DNA from: an uncultured Chlorobiaceae bacterium
Lineage (GTDB): Bacteria > Bacteroidota > Chlorobiia > Chlorobiales > Chlorobiaceae
Direction: 5' to 3'
DNA: 64,000 nucleotides
Assembly: GCA_903839405.1 (NCBI GenBank)
Contig: CAIMCD010000009.1
Coordinates: 28,700 to 92,699 of the forward strand
This document shows, one piece after another, positions 54,285 through 63,952 of this stretch (the stretch's first letter is position 1; each line of letters opens with the position of its first letter). A program made the translations under genes and the position numbers. The notes below the pieces were generated by a model. It was not told the origin of the DNA, did not search any database, and saw only the letters and a list, made by a program, of their open reading frames with translations.

Positions 54285-54989
54285 ATGGCAGATGTAACGG
54301 TAGGGGTTGTTGTTTTTCCGGGTTCAAACTGTGATCATGATACAGAACACGCTGCAGGTTCGTTCCAGGGGACGAAACCGGTCATGCTCTGGCATAATGA
54401 GCATGATCTTCAGGGCGCAAAGGTGATCATTCTTCCCGGTGGATTTTCCTATGGCGACTATCTCCGGGCTGGTTCCATTGCGCGTTTTTCACCCATTATG
54501 CAGGAGGTTATAGAGTTTGCCCGGAAGGGGTTTCCTGTTTTGGGTATCTGTAACGGATTTCAGGTTTTGCTTGAAAGCGGGCTGCTTGAAGGTGCACTAT
54601 CGAGGAACCGGGATAAAAAATTTCTCTGCTGCCGAACCAACATCAAACCGGTGAACTGTTCCACCATCTTTACCAGCCTCTACAAGGAGGATGAGGTGCT
54701 CTCTGTACCGATTGCCCATGGTGAAGGCAATTACTTTGCCCCTCCGGAAGTGATAGAGAGCCTTGAGGAGCACAACCAGATTGTTTTCAAATACACCGAC
54801 TCCCTTGGCCAGGTGAGTGATGAAGCCAATCCGAACGGTTCACTGCAGAACATTGCCGGTATTATCAACCGCGCGGGTAATGTGCTTGGATTGATGCCCC
54901 ATCCTGAACGGGCGAGCGAACAGCTTCTCGGCTCTGTGGATGGACGGCGTTTGTTTGAATCGCTCTACAGCCACGCCGCGGCAATGTAA
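54285..54989 (+). CDS. purQ: Phosphoribosylformylglycinamidine synthase, glutaminase subunit PurQ
   Basis: 234 residues. Class I glutamine amidotransferase: [18 protein letters not shown] at the start, [19 protein letters not shown], the nucleophile Cys in [12 protein letters not shown], and His/Glu near GLMPHPERA. It supplies ammonia to PurL, which is elsewhere. Confidence 0.97.
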   Translation: MADVTVGVVVFPGSNCDHDTEHAAGSFQGTKPVMLWHNEHDLQGAKVIILPGGFSYGDYLRAGSIARFSPIMQEVIEFARKGFPVLGICNGFQVLLESGLLEGALSRNRDKKFLCCRTNIKPVNCSTIFTSLYKEDEVLSVPIAHGEGNYFAPPEVIESLEEHNQIVFKYTDSLGQVSDEANPNGSLQNIAGIINRAGNVLGLMPHPERASEQLLGSVDGRRLFESLYSHAAAM

Positions 54990-55001
54990 GAGGGTGAAGC
55001 G

Positions 55002-56288
55002 ATGCCCCCACATCTTAAAGCTCATCACGCTGTGACGCGGAAATCAAGAGTGTTTTCCTGGCTGCTCTTTGACTTTGCCAACACCTCGTTCAGTGTGATG
55101 ATGGTGACCTTTGTTTTCCCCCTTTATTTCAAGAATGTTATCTGTCAAGGTGCTCCTTCCGGCGATGCCTTGTGGGGGTTCAGCGTCAGTCTCTCGATGC
55201 TGCTTGTTGCCCTGGTCTCGCCCGTGCTTGGCGCGGCAGCCGATTATTCCGGACAACGCAAACGCTTCCTCTTTTTTTTTACCCTTCTTTCGGTTGTGGC
55301 AACAGCGCTTCTGGCCTTTTCAGGGCCCGGAATGGTCGTTATGGCGGTTGTGCTTTTTGTAGTGGCTAATATCGGTTTTGAAGGCGGGCTTGTGTTTTAT
55401 GATGCCTATTTGAAGGAGATTGCTTCCGACAAGAGTATCGGCCGGGTTTCAGGTTACGGGTTTGCCATGGGATACCTTGGTGCGCTTGCCATTCTGCTGC
55501 TGGTCAAACCCCTCTTAAGCCAGGGCATAGTGCTCTCCAATGCCCTGCATGTGCAGATGAGCTTTCTTGTGGTCGCACTGTTTTTCTCCCTCTTTGCCGC
55601 GCCGATTTTTCTGATGCTCCGGGATAAAAAAAGAGAGGAGCGGGAGCCGGTCTCGGTTGCGGCCATAGGTCGTTCGATACGGGAGGTGAAGTACACGGTG
55701 CAGCATATCATGAACTATCCTGATCTTGCGCGCTTTCTTCTGGCCTTCTTTTTTTACAATGATGCCATTTTGACCGTTATCGCTTTTGCGTCAATCTATG
55801 CCCAGAATACGCTTGGCTTTACGATTGGAGAGCTGATTGCCTTTTTTATGCTGGTGCAGACCACGGCCATTGCCGGTTCGGTAATTTTTGGTGTTGTTAC
55901 CGATAAAATCGGGCCGAAACGCACCATTGTCATGACGCTGCTGATCTGGTTTGTGGTTATTTTTGCGGCTATTTTTGCCGAGAGCAAGGAGATGTTCCTC
56001 TATACGGGCATGCTTGCCGGCATGGCGATGGGCTCCTCCCAGGCGGCTTCGCGCTCCATGATGGCCCGGCTCACGCCCCGTGAACATGTTACCGAGTTTT
56101 TCGGTTTTTATGACGGAACCTTCGGCAAGTCCTCAGCCATAGCCGGCCCACTCCTCTTCGGGATGGTTTCGGCCCAGGCAGGAAGCCAGAAGGTGGCGCT
56201 TGCATCACTGTTGTTGTTTTTCATGATCGGGTTGGGGCTGATGACCCGAGTAGGATCTACCGGAAGTCGTTCCAGTCAGCGAGAGTAA
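55002..56288 (+). CDS. UMF1-family MFS permease
   Basis: 428 residues, about 12 membrane helices. VFSWLLFDFANTSFSVMMVTFVFPLYF is the hallmark start of the UMF1/Atg22-like group; FYDAYLKEIASDKSIGRVSG and MGSSQAASRSMMARLTPREHVTEFFGFYDG are equally typical. Substrate unknown, possibly amino acids or other small solutes. 12 bases after purQ. Confidence 0.92.
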   Translation: MPPHLKAHHAVTRKSRVFSWLLFDFANTSFSVMMVTFVFPLYFKNVICQGAPSGDALWGFSVSLSMLLVALVSPVLGAAADYSGQRKRFLFFFTLLSVVATALLAFSGPGMVVMAVVLFVVANIGFEGGLVFYDAYLKEIASDKSIGRVSGYGFAMGYLGALAILLLVKPLLSQGIVLSNALHVQMSFLVVALFFSLFAAPIFLMLRDKKREEREPVSVAAIGRSIREVKYTVQHIMNYPDLARFLLAFFFYNDAILTVIAFASIYAQNTLGFTIGELIAFFMLVQTTAIAGSVIFGVVTDKIGPKRTIVMTLLIWFVVIFAAIFAESKEMFLYTGMLAGMAMGSSQAASRSMMARLTPREHVTEFFGFYDGTFGKSSAIAGPLLFGMVSAQAGSQKVALASLLLFFMIGLGLMTRVGSTGSRSSQRE

Positions 56289-56349
56289 AGCGGATTCTCC
56301 GCTGAGGCCACTATCCAGCACACGAGGGTTCAAGAGAGGGAAAAGAAGC

Positions 56350-57618
56350 ATGAAAGAGAGAGGAACGCGTTTGGTTCAGCCGGATTTTCGTGATCGCTCA
56401 ACGGTCATGAACTTTCTGCGCTCATTTCTGCCCTTTTTATGGAAGAACCTTCTTCATGACCGCATCACCCTCAGTGCCGGTTCCCTGGCCTTTCAGAGCC
56501 TGCTCTCCATTGTTCCTCTCCTTGCGGTTATTCTCTCTATCCTGAAGGTTTTTGCGGTCTTCGTGCCGCTCAAGCGTTACATCGAGGACTTTCTTGTCCA
56601 GAACTTCATGCCGGATGCAGGGGTTCTGCTCAATCGCTATCTGACCGATTTTATCGGCAAGACCGCCACGGTACCGCTGCTTGGCGGGCTCTTTTTATTT
56701 CTTATTGCCCTCTTTCTGATTTCAACCATTGATCATACCCTGAATGAGATTTGGGAGGTGCGTGCTCCACGCAAGGCTTTTCAGGGATTTACGCTCTACT
56801 GGACGGTGCTGACGCTTGGGCCGGTACTGATTGGCAGTAGTCTTGCCGCCAGCTCCTATGTCTGGTATACGGTCTTTACGGAGGGGCCTTTGTTGGAGTT
56901 CAAAACCCGTCTCCTCTCCTATCTCCCGTTTCTCAACTCGATTCTTGCCTTTTTTCTGCTCTACATGCTGGTGCCGAACCGCCGGGTGCGCTTTCTTCAT
57001 GCCTTTTCCGGAGCACTTTTTGCCGCACTCCTGTTTGAGCTTTCAAAGAAATGGTTTGCCTTCTATATCGCGCATATCGCTACTTTTGAGCATATTTACG
57101 GTGCCTTGTCGGTTATCCCGATGCTCTTTTTCTGGATCTATCTTGGCTGGCTGGTGGTGCTCATCGGGGCGGAATTTGTGTTTTGTCTTGGAGCGATAAA
57201 ACCCTTGAGCAGCGAAGCCGCCACCTTCAATCCGTTGCGCGGTATTGCCTTGGTTTTGTCCGTGCTTGCTCTACTCCGAAACGCAAATAACAATGGCCAG
57301 AGTATGAATATGAAGCGGCTGCTGAAAAGCGCACATCCGATTCCTCCGTCGCTTTTGCGCACCATTGTCGATCTGCTCTTGCAGCATGAACTGATTCACC
57401 TCACCATCAAGGGCAACCTGGCTCTTGGCGGCGAACTCTACCAGATGAGGCTTTATGACCTCTATACCCTTATTCCCCAGAGTTTTGCTGCGGATGAAAA
57501 CGGTTTGATGGTTTCCGGCGGTAATAGCGTACATTTAGAAACGATTAGCCGGAGAGTATCGGCGTGCCTCAAAAGCAGCATGGAGGTCTCTCTTGCCACT
57601 TTGTTGGATCCAGATTAA
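56350..57618 (+). CDS. YihY/BrkB-family inner-membrane protein with C-terminal winged-helix-like tail
   Basis: 422 residues. The YihY core (about 20-290) shows LSAGSLAFQSLLSIVPLLAVIL, LNEIWEVRAPR, GALFAALLFELSKKWFAFYI and ALSVIPMLFFWIYLGWLVVLIGAEF, six membrane helices. The last 130 residues (NMKRLLKSAHPIPPSLLRTIVD and on) look like a cytoplasmic winged-helix domain found in some relatives. Not an RNase BN, despite the old name. Confidence 0.9.
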   Translation: MKERGTRLVQPDFRDRSTVMNFLRSFLPFLWKNLLHDRITLSAGSLAFQSLLSIVPLLAVILSILKVFAVFVPLKRYIEDFLVQNFMPDAGVLLNRYLTDFIGKTATVPLLGGLFLFLIALFLISTIDHTLNEIWEVRAPRKAFQGFTLYWTVLTLGPVLIGSSLAASSYVWYTVFTEGPLLEFKTRLLSYLPFLNSILAFFLLYMLVPNRRVRFLHAFSGALFAALLFELSKKWFAFYIAHIATFEHIYGALSVIPMLFFWIYLGWLVVLIGAEFVFCLGAIKPLSSEAATFNPLRGIALVLSVLALLRNANNNGQSMNMKRLLKSAHPIPPSLLRTIVDLLLQHELIHLTIKGNLALGGELYQMRLYDLYTLIPQSFAADENGLMVSGGNSVHLETISRRVSACLKSSMEVSLATLLDPD

Positions 57619-57630
57619 TCAATAAGAGTA

Positions 57631-58827
57631 ATGAGTTACCAGGTTATAGCCCTCAAGTACAGGCCAAAAAAATTTGCTGATATTACCGCACAGGAGCATA
57701 TTACCCGCACCATCCAGAACTCGCTTCGTATGGGGCGTTTGGGGCATGGCTATATTTTTTCCGGATCACGCGGCGTTGGCAAGACCACGGCTGCAAGGGT
57801 TTTTGCTAAAGCCGTGAACTGCCAGAAAATGGCCGAAGACCCCCAATATCTGCAGGAGGTTACCGAGCCGTGCGGTGAGTGCGAAAGCTGTCGGGACTTT
57901 GACTCGGGTACCAGTTTCAACATTGCGGAGTTTGATGCGGCATCAAACAACAGTGTTGACGATATCCGCATGTTGCGTGACAATGTCCGCTACGGGCCGC
58001 AGAAAGGAAAGTACCGGGTCTATATTATTGATGAGGTGCACATGCTCTCCATTGCCGCCTTCAATGCATTCCTGAAAACCCTTGAGGAGCCGCCGCCCCA
58101 CGCCATTTTTATTTTTGCCACAACCGAGCTGCATAAAATTCCGGCCACCATATCCTCCCGCTGCCAGCGTTTCAACTTCAAGCGCATTCCGCTGCAGGAT
58201 ATCCAGGATCAGCTCCAGCACATTTGCGATCTGGAGCATATTGCCGTTGATAGCGATGCCCTTCAGCTTATCGGCCGCAAGGCCCAGGGCTCAATGCGTG
58301 ATGCACAAAGTATTCTGGATCAGGTTATTGCTTTTTCGGTTGATAATGGCGCGGATGGGCGGATCAGTTACAAGGGGGTTGCCGAGCTGTTGAACTACAT
58401 TGACGACGAGCACATGTTTGCCGTGACCGATGCCATTACGGCGCAAAGTGCCTCCAACATGCTTGAGGTTGCGCAGTTTGTTATTCGTAACGGCTATGAC
58501 GAGCAGGATTTTCTTGAGAAGCTGATTGAACATATGCGCAATCTCCTCATTGTGCAGAACCTACGCTCCACCCGCCTGGTCGAGCGCCCTGATGCAGTGC
58601 GGGAGCGCTATGAGCGTGATGCCCAGCTCTTTACCCCCACGGCGGTCATGCAGATGGTTGATTTTCTGCTCCAGACCCAGAAGGAGCTGAAGTTCCAGTT
58701 TGAGTACCAGTTCCGTTTTGAGCTTGCCCTCTTGAAGCTGATTGAGATGCAGCAACCTCCAGCCGGGGGAGCGCTGTTGGCGGTTGACACAGCACCTCAA
58801 AAAAAAAAGCCCCTGACAAGCCCCTGA
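57631..58827 (+). CDS. dnaX: DNA polymerase III gamma subunit (zero-frame product of dnaX)
   Basis: 398 residues. Clamp-loader ATPase: Walker A SGSRGVGKTTAARVFAKAVNC, zinc-binding EPCGECESC, Walker B VYIIDEVHMLS, sensor 1 and arginine finger SSRCQRF, and domains II and III after residue 180. In this frame the protein stops right after an A10 run (58799-58808), giving the short gamma form. The long tau form comes from a -1 shift, see the next two entries. Clamp loading on the beta sliding clamp. Confidence 0.97.
   Translation: MSYQVIALKYRPKKFADITAQEHITRTIQNSLRMGRLGHGYIFSGSRGVGKTTAARVFAKAVNCQKMAEDPQYLQEVTEPCGECESCRDFDSGTSFNIAEFDAASNNSVDDIRMLRDNVRYGPQKGKYRVYIIDEVHMLSIAAFNAFLKTLEEPPPHAIFIFATTELHKIPATISSRCQRFNFKRIPLQDIQDQLQHICDLEHIAVDSDALQLIGRKAQGSMRDAQSILDQVIAFSVDNGADGRISYKGVAELLNYIDDEHMFAVTDAITAQSASNMLEVAQFVIRNGYDEQDFLEKLIEHMRNLLIVQNLRSTRLVERPDAVRERYERDAQLFTPTAVMQMVDFLLQTQKELKFQFEYQFRFELALLKLIEMQQPPAGGALLAVDTAPQKKKPLTSP
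58799..58808 (+). promoter_or_regulatory. A10 slippage site in dnaX
   Basis: Ten consecutive A at the junction of two open frames of one gene. The zero frame reads CAA AAA AAA AAG CCC and stops 19 bases after the run. One extra base, or a -1 shift, opens a frame that continues to 59417. No strong downstream hairpin was seen, so transcriptional slippage as in Thermus dnaX is likelier than E. coli-style ribosomal frameshifting. Confidence 0.8.
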
Positions 58828-59417
58828 AGCTCAAGTCGCCCCAGTTGCCCCAGCCGCCCCAGCCGACCGCTACACCGGCACCTTCCAGAGTATCAAGAAC
58901 CAAACCAGCTTCCGCCGCAGGTGATCTTGATTTGGGCTCATGGCAAAAAAAACTTTCGGGTTTTGCCTCCAGCTCCCAGAGCCAGCAGCTTCAACAGAAC
59001 CGTGAGGCTGAACATGTTCAGGCTTCCAATACCGCCGGAAGTGGCGTTGTGGTGGAACTCGGCTTATTGAAGGTTGAGTGGCACCAGTTTCTGGAACATC
59101 TCTCGAGGAAAAACCAGAACTTCATGGCCATGCACCTGCAATCGTGCGAGCTTGTTTCATGCACTCCCGGCGGAGTGCTGGAGATGGTCTGCTGCCGGAA
59201 GTTTTCCTACGAGGAGTTGTTGCAGGAGCGGCTCTATCTCCAGAAGGAGATTGCGGAGTTCTATTCGCTTCCCATTCAGGTCACCCTGAGCTACGATGCT
59301 GAAAAAGATGCCTGTACGCGCGAAAAGACGGTTTTTACCCTTTTCCAGGAGCTTTTGGAGAAGAATGAGGTTATCCAGTTTCTTGTCAAGGAGTTCGGCG
59401 GGGAACTTGTCTACTGA
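58809..59417 (+). CDS. dnaX: dnaX tau-specific C-terminal segment (-1 frame)
   Basis: 202 residues continuing dnaX in the -1 frame. A Pro-rich linker (KLKSPQLPQPPQPTATPAPS and onward) is followed by a helical domain from about 59040 to the end (VELGLLKVEWHQFLEHLSRK, then LQEKE-like helices and FLVKEFGGELVY), which in tau binds the polymerase. It has no ribosome binding site or good start of its own, so it is expressed as the fusion of about 595 residues. Confidence 0.85.
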   Translation, partial: APDKPLKLKSPQLPQPPQPTATPAPSRVSRTKPASAAGDLDLGSWQKKLSGFASSSQSQQLQQNREAEHVQASNTAGSGVVVELGLLKVEWHQFLEHLSRKNQNFMAMHLQSCELVSCTPGGVLEMVCCRKFSYEELLQERLYLQKEIAEFYSLPIQVTLSYDAEKDACTREKTVFTLFQELLEKNEVIQFLVKEFGGELVY

Positions 59418-59515
59418 GTCAGTGAAGCCTTGTTTTATAAATTATTAAAAATTCTTCATATTCAGTTTTTTCCGGGCGTTTTTAACTTTTCAATACCAAA
59501 GGACGATAGAACGAT

Positions 59516-61336
59516 ATGAGTAAAGCTGCTGGCCATATAGAGCCTCTTAAAAACCGCTTCCGCACTGACTATTGCGGGTTGCTGAGCCCGGAGCATGAGC
59601 ATACTTCCGTCAGGCTTGCCGGCTGGGTTCACAGAAAACGCGATCACGGAGGGCTTGTTTTTATTGACCTGAGGGATCACACCGGCATCTGCCAGCTTGT
59701 TTTTCAGCCGGAGCACGAGGAGCTTTTCCGCCAGGCAGGGCAGTTGCATGCCGAGTCGGTGATTTCGGTTGAGGGAAGTGTTATCCGCCGCGCTGAAGCG
59801 GCTATTAATCCCAAGCTCGCATCGGGCGGGATTGAAGTGCTCGCCACGCAGCTCAGTGTTGAGAGCCACGCCCAGCCGCTGCCCTTTCCGGTGGCCGATG
59901 AGGTGCAGACCTCGGAGGAGCTTCGCCTGAAATACCGCTTTATTGATCTCCGCCGTGAAAAGATTCACGAAAATATTATTTTCCGCAGCCGCATCACCGC
60001 CGCGCTCCGCCACTATCTTGAAGAGCGGGAGTTTATTGAGATACAGACCCCGATTCTTACCTCCAGTTCGCCCGAAGGCGCAAGGGATTTTCTGGTGCCG
60101 AGCCGCCTCCATCCGGGCAAGTTCTACGCCTTGCCGCAGGCGCCGCAGCAGTTCAAGCAGCTACTGATGGTATCGGGCTTTCCCCGCTACTTCCAGATCG
60201 CTCCCTGCTTCAGGGACGAAGATGCCCGTGCTGATCGCAGCCCCGGTGAGTTTTACCAGCTTGATATGGAGATGGCCTTTATTGAGCAGGATGACCTGTT
60301 TGCCATTCTGGAAGGGATGTTTGAGCACCTTACCCGCACCATGTCGCGCAAGCGCATCACCCAGTTTCCTTTCCCACGGATCAGCTTCAAGGAGGTCATG
60401 AACCGCTATGGAACCGACAAGCCGGATCTCCGTATTCCGCTTGAAATTGCTGATGTCACGCCTCTTTTTGTCAACTCCGGTTTCAAGGTGTTTGCGAGTA
60501 ACACCAAAGAGGGTTGTTGCGTCAAGGCACTGGTGCTGAAAGGGCGAGGAACGGAGTCGAGGCTCTTTTATGACAAGGCTGAAAAACGGGCTCGCGAGCT
60601 TGGTTCCGGAGGTCTGGCCTATATCCAGTTCCGCGAAGAGGGCCCAAAAGGACCGCTGGTAAAGTTTCTGCCGGAAGAGGAGCTTTCGGTGCTGAAGAGT
60701 ACCCTTGGTGTTGAGACGGGCGACGTGGTCTTTTTTGGTGCGGGAAAATGGGAGCAGACCTGCAAGATCATGGGCGGTATGCGCAACTACTTTGCCGATC
60801 TCTTTACGCTTGATCCGGATGAGCTCTCCTTCTGCTGGATTGTGGACTTTCCGATGTATGAGTATAACGAGGAGGCCAAAAAGATTGACTTCTCCCACAA
60901 CCCCTTCTCCATGCCACAGGGCGAGATGGAGGCGCTTCAGACCATGCAGCCGCTCGACATTCTGGCCTACCAGTACGATATTGTCTGCAACGGCATTGAG
61001 CTTTCAAGCGGTGCCATCCGTAACCACCGGCCAGACATCATGTACAAGGCCTTTGAGATAGCCGGGTACAGCCGTGAGGAGGTTGATCTTCGCTTCGGCC
61101 ACATGATTGAAGCCTTCAAGCTTGGAGCACCGCCGCACGGAGGTATTGCGCCCGGTCTCGACCGTCTGGTGATGATCCTGCGGGATGAGCAGAACATCCG
61201 CGAAGTTATTGCCTTCCCGATGAACCAGCAGGCCGAGGATCTGATGATGTCAGCCCCCTCCGCCGTGCTGCCGCAACAGCTCAAGGAACTCGGCCTGAAA
61301 CTCGACCTCCCAAAGAAGGAAGAGAAAAAAATATAG
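59516..61336 (+). CDS. aspS: Aspartyl-tRNA synthetase
   Basis: 606 residues, the bacterial-type length including the GAD insertion domain (about 290-420). N-terminal OB fold ([20 protein letters not shown]), class II motif 2 [20 protein letters not shown] and motif 3 [14 protein letters not shown]. Charges tRNA-Asp; whether it also charges tRNA-Asn cannot be told by eye. Confidence 0.97.
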   Translation: MSKAAGHIEPLKNRFRTDYCGLLSPEHEHTSVRLAGWVHRKRDHGGLVFIDLRDHTGICQLVFQPEHEELFRQAGQLHAESVISVEGSVIRRAEAAINPKLASGGIEVLATQLSVESHAQPLPFPVADEVQTSEELRLKYRFIDLRREKIHENIIFRSRITAALRHYLEEREFIEIQTPILTSSSPEGARDFLVPSRLHPGKFYALPQAPQQFKQLLMVSGFPRYFQIAPCFRDEDARADRSPGEFYQLDMEMAFIEQDDLFAILEGMFEHLTRTMSRKRITQFPFPRISFKEVMNRYGTDKPDLRIPLEIADVTPLFVNSGFKVFASNTKEGCCVKALVLKGRGTESRLFYDKAEKRARELGSGGLAYIQFREEGPKGPLVKFLPEEELSVLKSTLGVETGDVVFFGAGKWEQTCKIMGGMRNYFADLFTLDPDELSFCWIVDFPMYEYNEEAKKIDFSHNPFSMPQGEMEALQTMQPLDILAYQYDIVCNGIELSSGAIRNHRPDIMYKAFEIAGYSREEVDLRFGHMIEAFKLGAPPHGGIAPGLDRLVMILRDEQNIREVIAFPMNQQAEDLMMSAPSAVLPQQLKELGLKLDLPKKEEKKI

Positions 61337-61350
61337 GGGTATCATCCGTT

Positions 61351-61394
61351 ATGGGCCGTAGGGGCAGACACGCAGGTCTGCCCCTACGGCCCAT
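61351..61394. repeat. REP-like palindrome, copy D (perfect 19-bp stem)
   Basis: The arms at 61351-61369 and 61376-61394 are exactly complementary (ATGGGCCGTAGGGGCAGAC on the left) with a 6-base loop. It shares the GTAGGGGC core with the other palindromes and directly precedes a decayed REP-associated transposase gene. Confidence 0.7.
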
Positions 61395-61430
61395 GCCACC
61401 ACCGGGCGAACATATTGGGGATGGGCGAAA

Positions 61431-61460
61431 TGTAAGGGCGAAAAATTTTTCGCCCCTACA
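61431..61460. repeat. REP-like palindrome, copy E
   Basis: TGTAAGGGCGAAAAA and TTTTTCGCCCCTACA form a hairpin with one A/C mismatch. It is nearly identical to the copies at 26231-26260 and 26381-26408, and lies 40 bases before the start of the transposase remnant. Confidence 0.7.
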
Positions 61461-61499
61461 ATCCCACAACCACAACAAAACGTCAACGGCGCAACGACC

Positions 61500-61832
61500 A
61501 TGCAATCCGATTCGCCACATCGTCATCGCCGTTCCATTCGGTTACCGGGATACGATTATTCGCAACCGGGGGTTTATTTCATCACCATTTGCACGCATAA
61601 CCGGGAATTTCTGTTCGGCGACATTGCTGCGGGCACTATGCGATTGAACGATGCCGGGCGAATGGTACGCCAATGGTATGCCGAATTGGAAACCAAATTT
61701 CCCAGCGTACAATGCGATGAATTCGTTTGTATGCCCAACCACGTCCATTTTATTGTTGTCAACGTCGGCATTAACGTCGGGGGGTTATTCAATGGTTTAA
61801 AACCATGACGACCAATGCATACATTCGTGGTG
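61500..61832 (+). pseudogene. Degenerate REP-associated tyrosine transposase (RAYT / IS200-like)
   Basis: The first 90 codons match the TnpA_REP N-terminus: LPGYDYSQPGVYFITICTHN, then DAGRMVRQWYAELETKFP and the metal-binding HXH in MPNHVHFIVV. After INVGG the frame ends at a stop, but a -1/+2 shift restores the family's VIQWFKTMTTNAYIRG, which normally comes about 40 residues later and carries part of the active site. So an internal deletion with a frameshift has happened, and the C-terminus with the catalytic Tyr region is gone. It sits beside two REP-like palindromes. Confidence 0.8.
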
Positions 61833-61855
61833 ATCCCGTCCCTTTCCCTGAACCT

Positions 61856-63265
61856 CTAGTAATAGTACTCACTTGTCAGTTTGCTGGTGAAGCGGTTCAT
61901 GGCGTAGTTGGCGAGCCAGACCCAGTTGAGGGGTTTGCCTTTCATGCGCTGCATGATGGCGCGGCCTTTGTAGACCTCTTTCTGCAGCTTGACAAAGTTT
62001 GAGAGGAGTTTTTCGCCACTCATCTTGTTTGGCTCAAACATGTAGTGGTAGGTGTCGTACTTGTCCCAGTCGAAGTGGCGGATGCGGGGCTTCATTTCGT
62101 CGAAATAGGGGGTTCCGGGGAAGGGGGTTACCAAGGAAAAGACCGGGAACTCTATCCGGTTCTTCATGATAAAGTCGTAGGTAAGCTGGAAGCTCTCCTC
62201 GGTATCGTTGTCGAAGCCGAACATGAAGTAGCCCTGGATGGCAATGTTGTTTTTATGCAGATTGCCGACAACCTGCTCATAGTTGCCAAGACGGTTGGAG
62301 CCCTTGTGCAGGGTTTTCAGGGTCTCGGGATTGAGCGACTCAAACCCGATGCTGAGCAGGTCGCAGCCGGAGCGGCCGGCCAGTTCGGCCACTTCGGGTT
62401 TGTCCAGAAAGTTCATGGAGATATTGGCATTCCAGTGCACACCGAGTTTGGCCATCTCCTCAAGCAGGGTAAAGAAATATTTCGGACGGAAGCTGATGTT
62501 GTCGTCCATGAAGGAGAAATTCACATTCTTCTTCCCAACGCGCTGCTGGTGGTAGCGCATCTCCTCAAGCACCAGGTCAAGCTCGCGGTATCGGTAGCTT
62601 TTGCCGTAGATGGTCGGCGTTGTGCAGAAGTTGCACCCTACCGGACACCCTTTGGTTGCAAGCAGGGGAATACGGGTACTGTATTTTTTGGAGCTTTTCG
62701 ACGAGAGGGCGTAGCTGAAATCGGGGCGCTGCATGGCGCTCATCGGCTTGAGCTCCTTTGCCCGGTAAACCGGTTGCATCTTGCCTTTCAGCACATCGGT
62801 GGCCAACTCCGTCCAGATCGACTCTATTTCGCCGTAGACCACGCTGGTGCAGTGCTGGGCGGCCTCATCGTGCAGCATGGTGGGATGAACTCCGCCGAGG
62901 ATGACGGTCTTGTTCTGACGCAGGGCGTTGTCGCCAATCCGGTAGGCCTTCGTGGCGTTCAGGGTGCGGGATGTGATGGCAATAACGTCAAATCCGGAAA
63001 AATCTTCGGGGACCTTGTCGCCAAGCCGTTCATCAATAAAGGTGACGTCAAACAGGGTGCCGACCAGGGTGGCAACCATGATGAGGTTGAGCGGCATACT
63101 GACCGTGCCGGAATCGACCATCATGCTGGTGATGCTTACCGGCTGAATGAGTAGCCATTTCTTGCGTGTTTTCTGTTGTGCGGCAAGTTGTTGCAGGAGT
63201 TCCCCTGCGGAGTCGGTGGAGAGAGTAAACGGTGATACGACTGTTTCAGATTGTAACGTCTGCAT
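61856..63265 (-). CDS. B12-binding-type radical SAM protein (BchE/BchQ/BchR-like group)
   Basis: 469 residues from the ATG at 63265; a TTG at 63280 is possible. The N-terminal Rossmann domain (about 55-180) has VIAITSRTLNATKAYRIGD and VILGGVHPTMLHDEA, but no DXHXXG cobalamin His motif. The radical SAM core has TKGCPVGCNFCTTP (CX3CX2C) and later LSIGFESLNPETLK. In green sulfur bacteria such proteins methylate or cyclise bacteriochlorophyll precursors. The sequence alone does not say which, and other substrates are possible. Confidence 0.85.
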   Translation of the reverse strand: MQTLQSETVVSPFTLSTDSAGELLQQLAAQQKTRKKWLLIQPVSITSMMVDSGTVSMPLNLIMVATLVGTLFDVTFIDERLGDKVPEDFSGFDVIAITSRTLNATKAYRIGDNALRQNKTVILGGVHPTMLHDEAAQHCTSVVYGEIESIWTELATDVLKGKMQPVYRAKELKPMSAMQRPDFSYALSSKSSKKYSTRIPLLATKGCPVGCNFCTTPTIYGKSYRYRELDLVLEEMRYHQQRVGKKNVNFSFMDDNISFRPKYFFTLLEEMAKLGVHWNANISMNFLDKPEVAELAGRSGCDLLSIGFESLNPETLKTLHKGSNRLGNYEQVVGNLHKNNIAIQGYFMFGFDNDTEESFQLTYDFIMKNRIEFPVFSLVTPFPGTPYFDEMKPRIRHFDWDKYDTYHYMFEPNKMSGEKLLSNFVKLQKEVYKGRAIMQRMKGKPLNWVWLANYAMNRFTSKLTSEYYY

Positions 63266-63378
63266 ACCCGAAATCGGCAAGAAGTGGAAAAACCTTTACG
63301 ACAAAAAGAGACAAGGTATGAAAAGTTTCCTTATAAAAAGTGATCGGCGATGGCAAAAAAACTTCACGATAGAGTTTT

Positions 63379-63828
63379 TCAGGAACGCTGGGCTTTTTTG
63401 AGCACAGCAACCGTAAAGCGGCTCACGCAGACCAGCTTGCCTTCCTCATTGGTAATCCTGATATCCCATACCTGTGAGCTTTTGCCGAGGTGGAGCGGGG
63501 TGGCTCTGGCATAGACATAACCGCTGTTGACCGAGCGGATATGGTTGGCATTGATCTCCTGGCCGACAATGAAGAAGGAGTCCCGGTCAACGCAGTAGGA
63601 TGCGGCAATGCTTCCGACCGTTTCGGCGAGGGCAAGTGACGCGCCGCCATGCAGTATCCCGATACGCTGGATGGTGCGGTGATCGACCGGCATTTTTGCG
63701 GTCATGAAATCAAGGCCGATTTCAGTCATCTCAATACCGAGATGGCGGGCCATTTGGCCTTCGATGATCTGGGTGGTGTTGATCTCCTCAACCGTGACGG
63801 GACTAAAAAATATCGAGGCTTGGGTCAT
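63379..63828 (-). CDS. Hot-dog-fold thioesterase (PaaI/MenI-like)
   Basis: 149 residues from the ATG at 63828 (MTQASIFFSPVTVEEINTTQ); the open frame beyond it runs into tRNA-Gly. The hot-dog core with the family's catalytic stretch is RIGILHGGASLALAETVGSIAA, with HIRSVNSGYVYARATPLHLG afterwards. Members cleave acyl-CoA thioesters; one well-known role is 1,4-dihydroxy-2-naphthoyl-CoA hydrolysis in menaquinone synthesis. Assignment here is tentative. Confidence 0.88.
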   Translation of the reverse strand: MTQASIFFSPVTVEEINTTQIIEGQMARHLGIEMTEIGLDFMTAKMPVDHRTIQRIGILHGGASLALAETVGSIAASYCVDRDSFFIVGQEINANHIRSVNSGYVYARATPLHLGKSSQVWDIRITNEEGKLVCVSRFTVAVLKKAQRS

Positions 63829-63872
63829 TGGAGCTAACAGGTAAAAAGAGGAAGAGTTATGTACGGAAAGGG

Positions 63873-63945
63873 AGCGGGTGACGAGATTCGAACTCGCGAC
63901 ATTTTGCTTGGGAAGCAAACACTCTACCAACTGAGTTACACCCGC
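63873..63945 (-). tRNA. tRNA-Gly(CCC)
   Basis: 73 nt. The acceptor GCGGGTG pairs with CACCCGC, and the discriminator is U. The anticodon arm TTTGC-TTCCCAA-GCAAA gives anticodon CCC. The T-arm has TTCGAAT. CCA is not encoded. Confidence 0.93.
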
Positions 63946-63952
63946 TTGTCCC

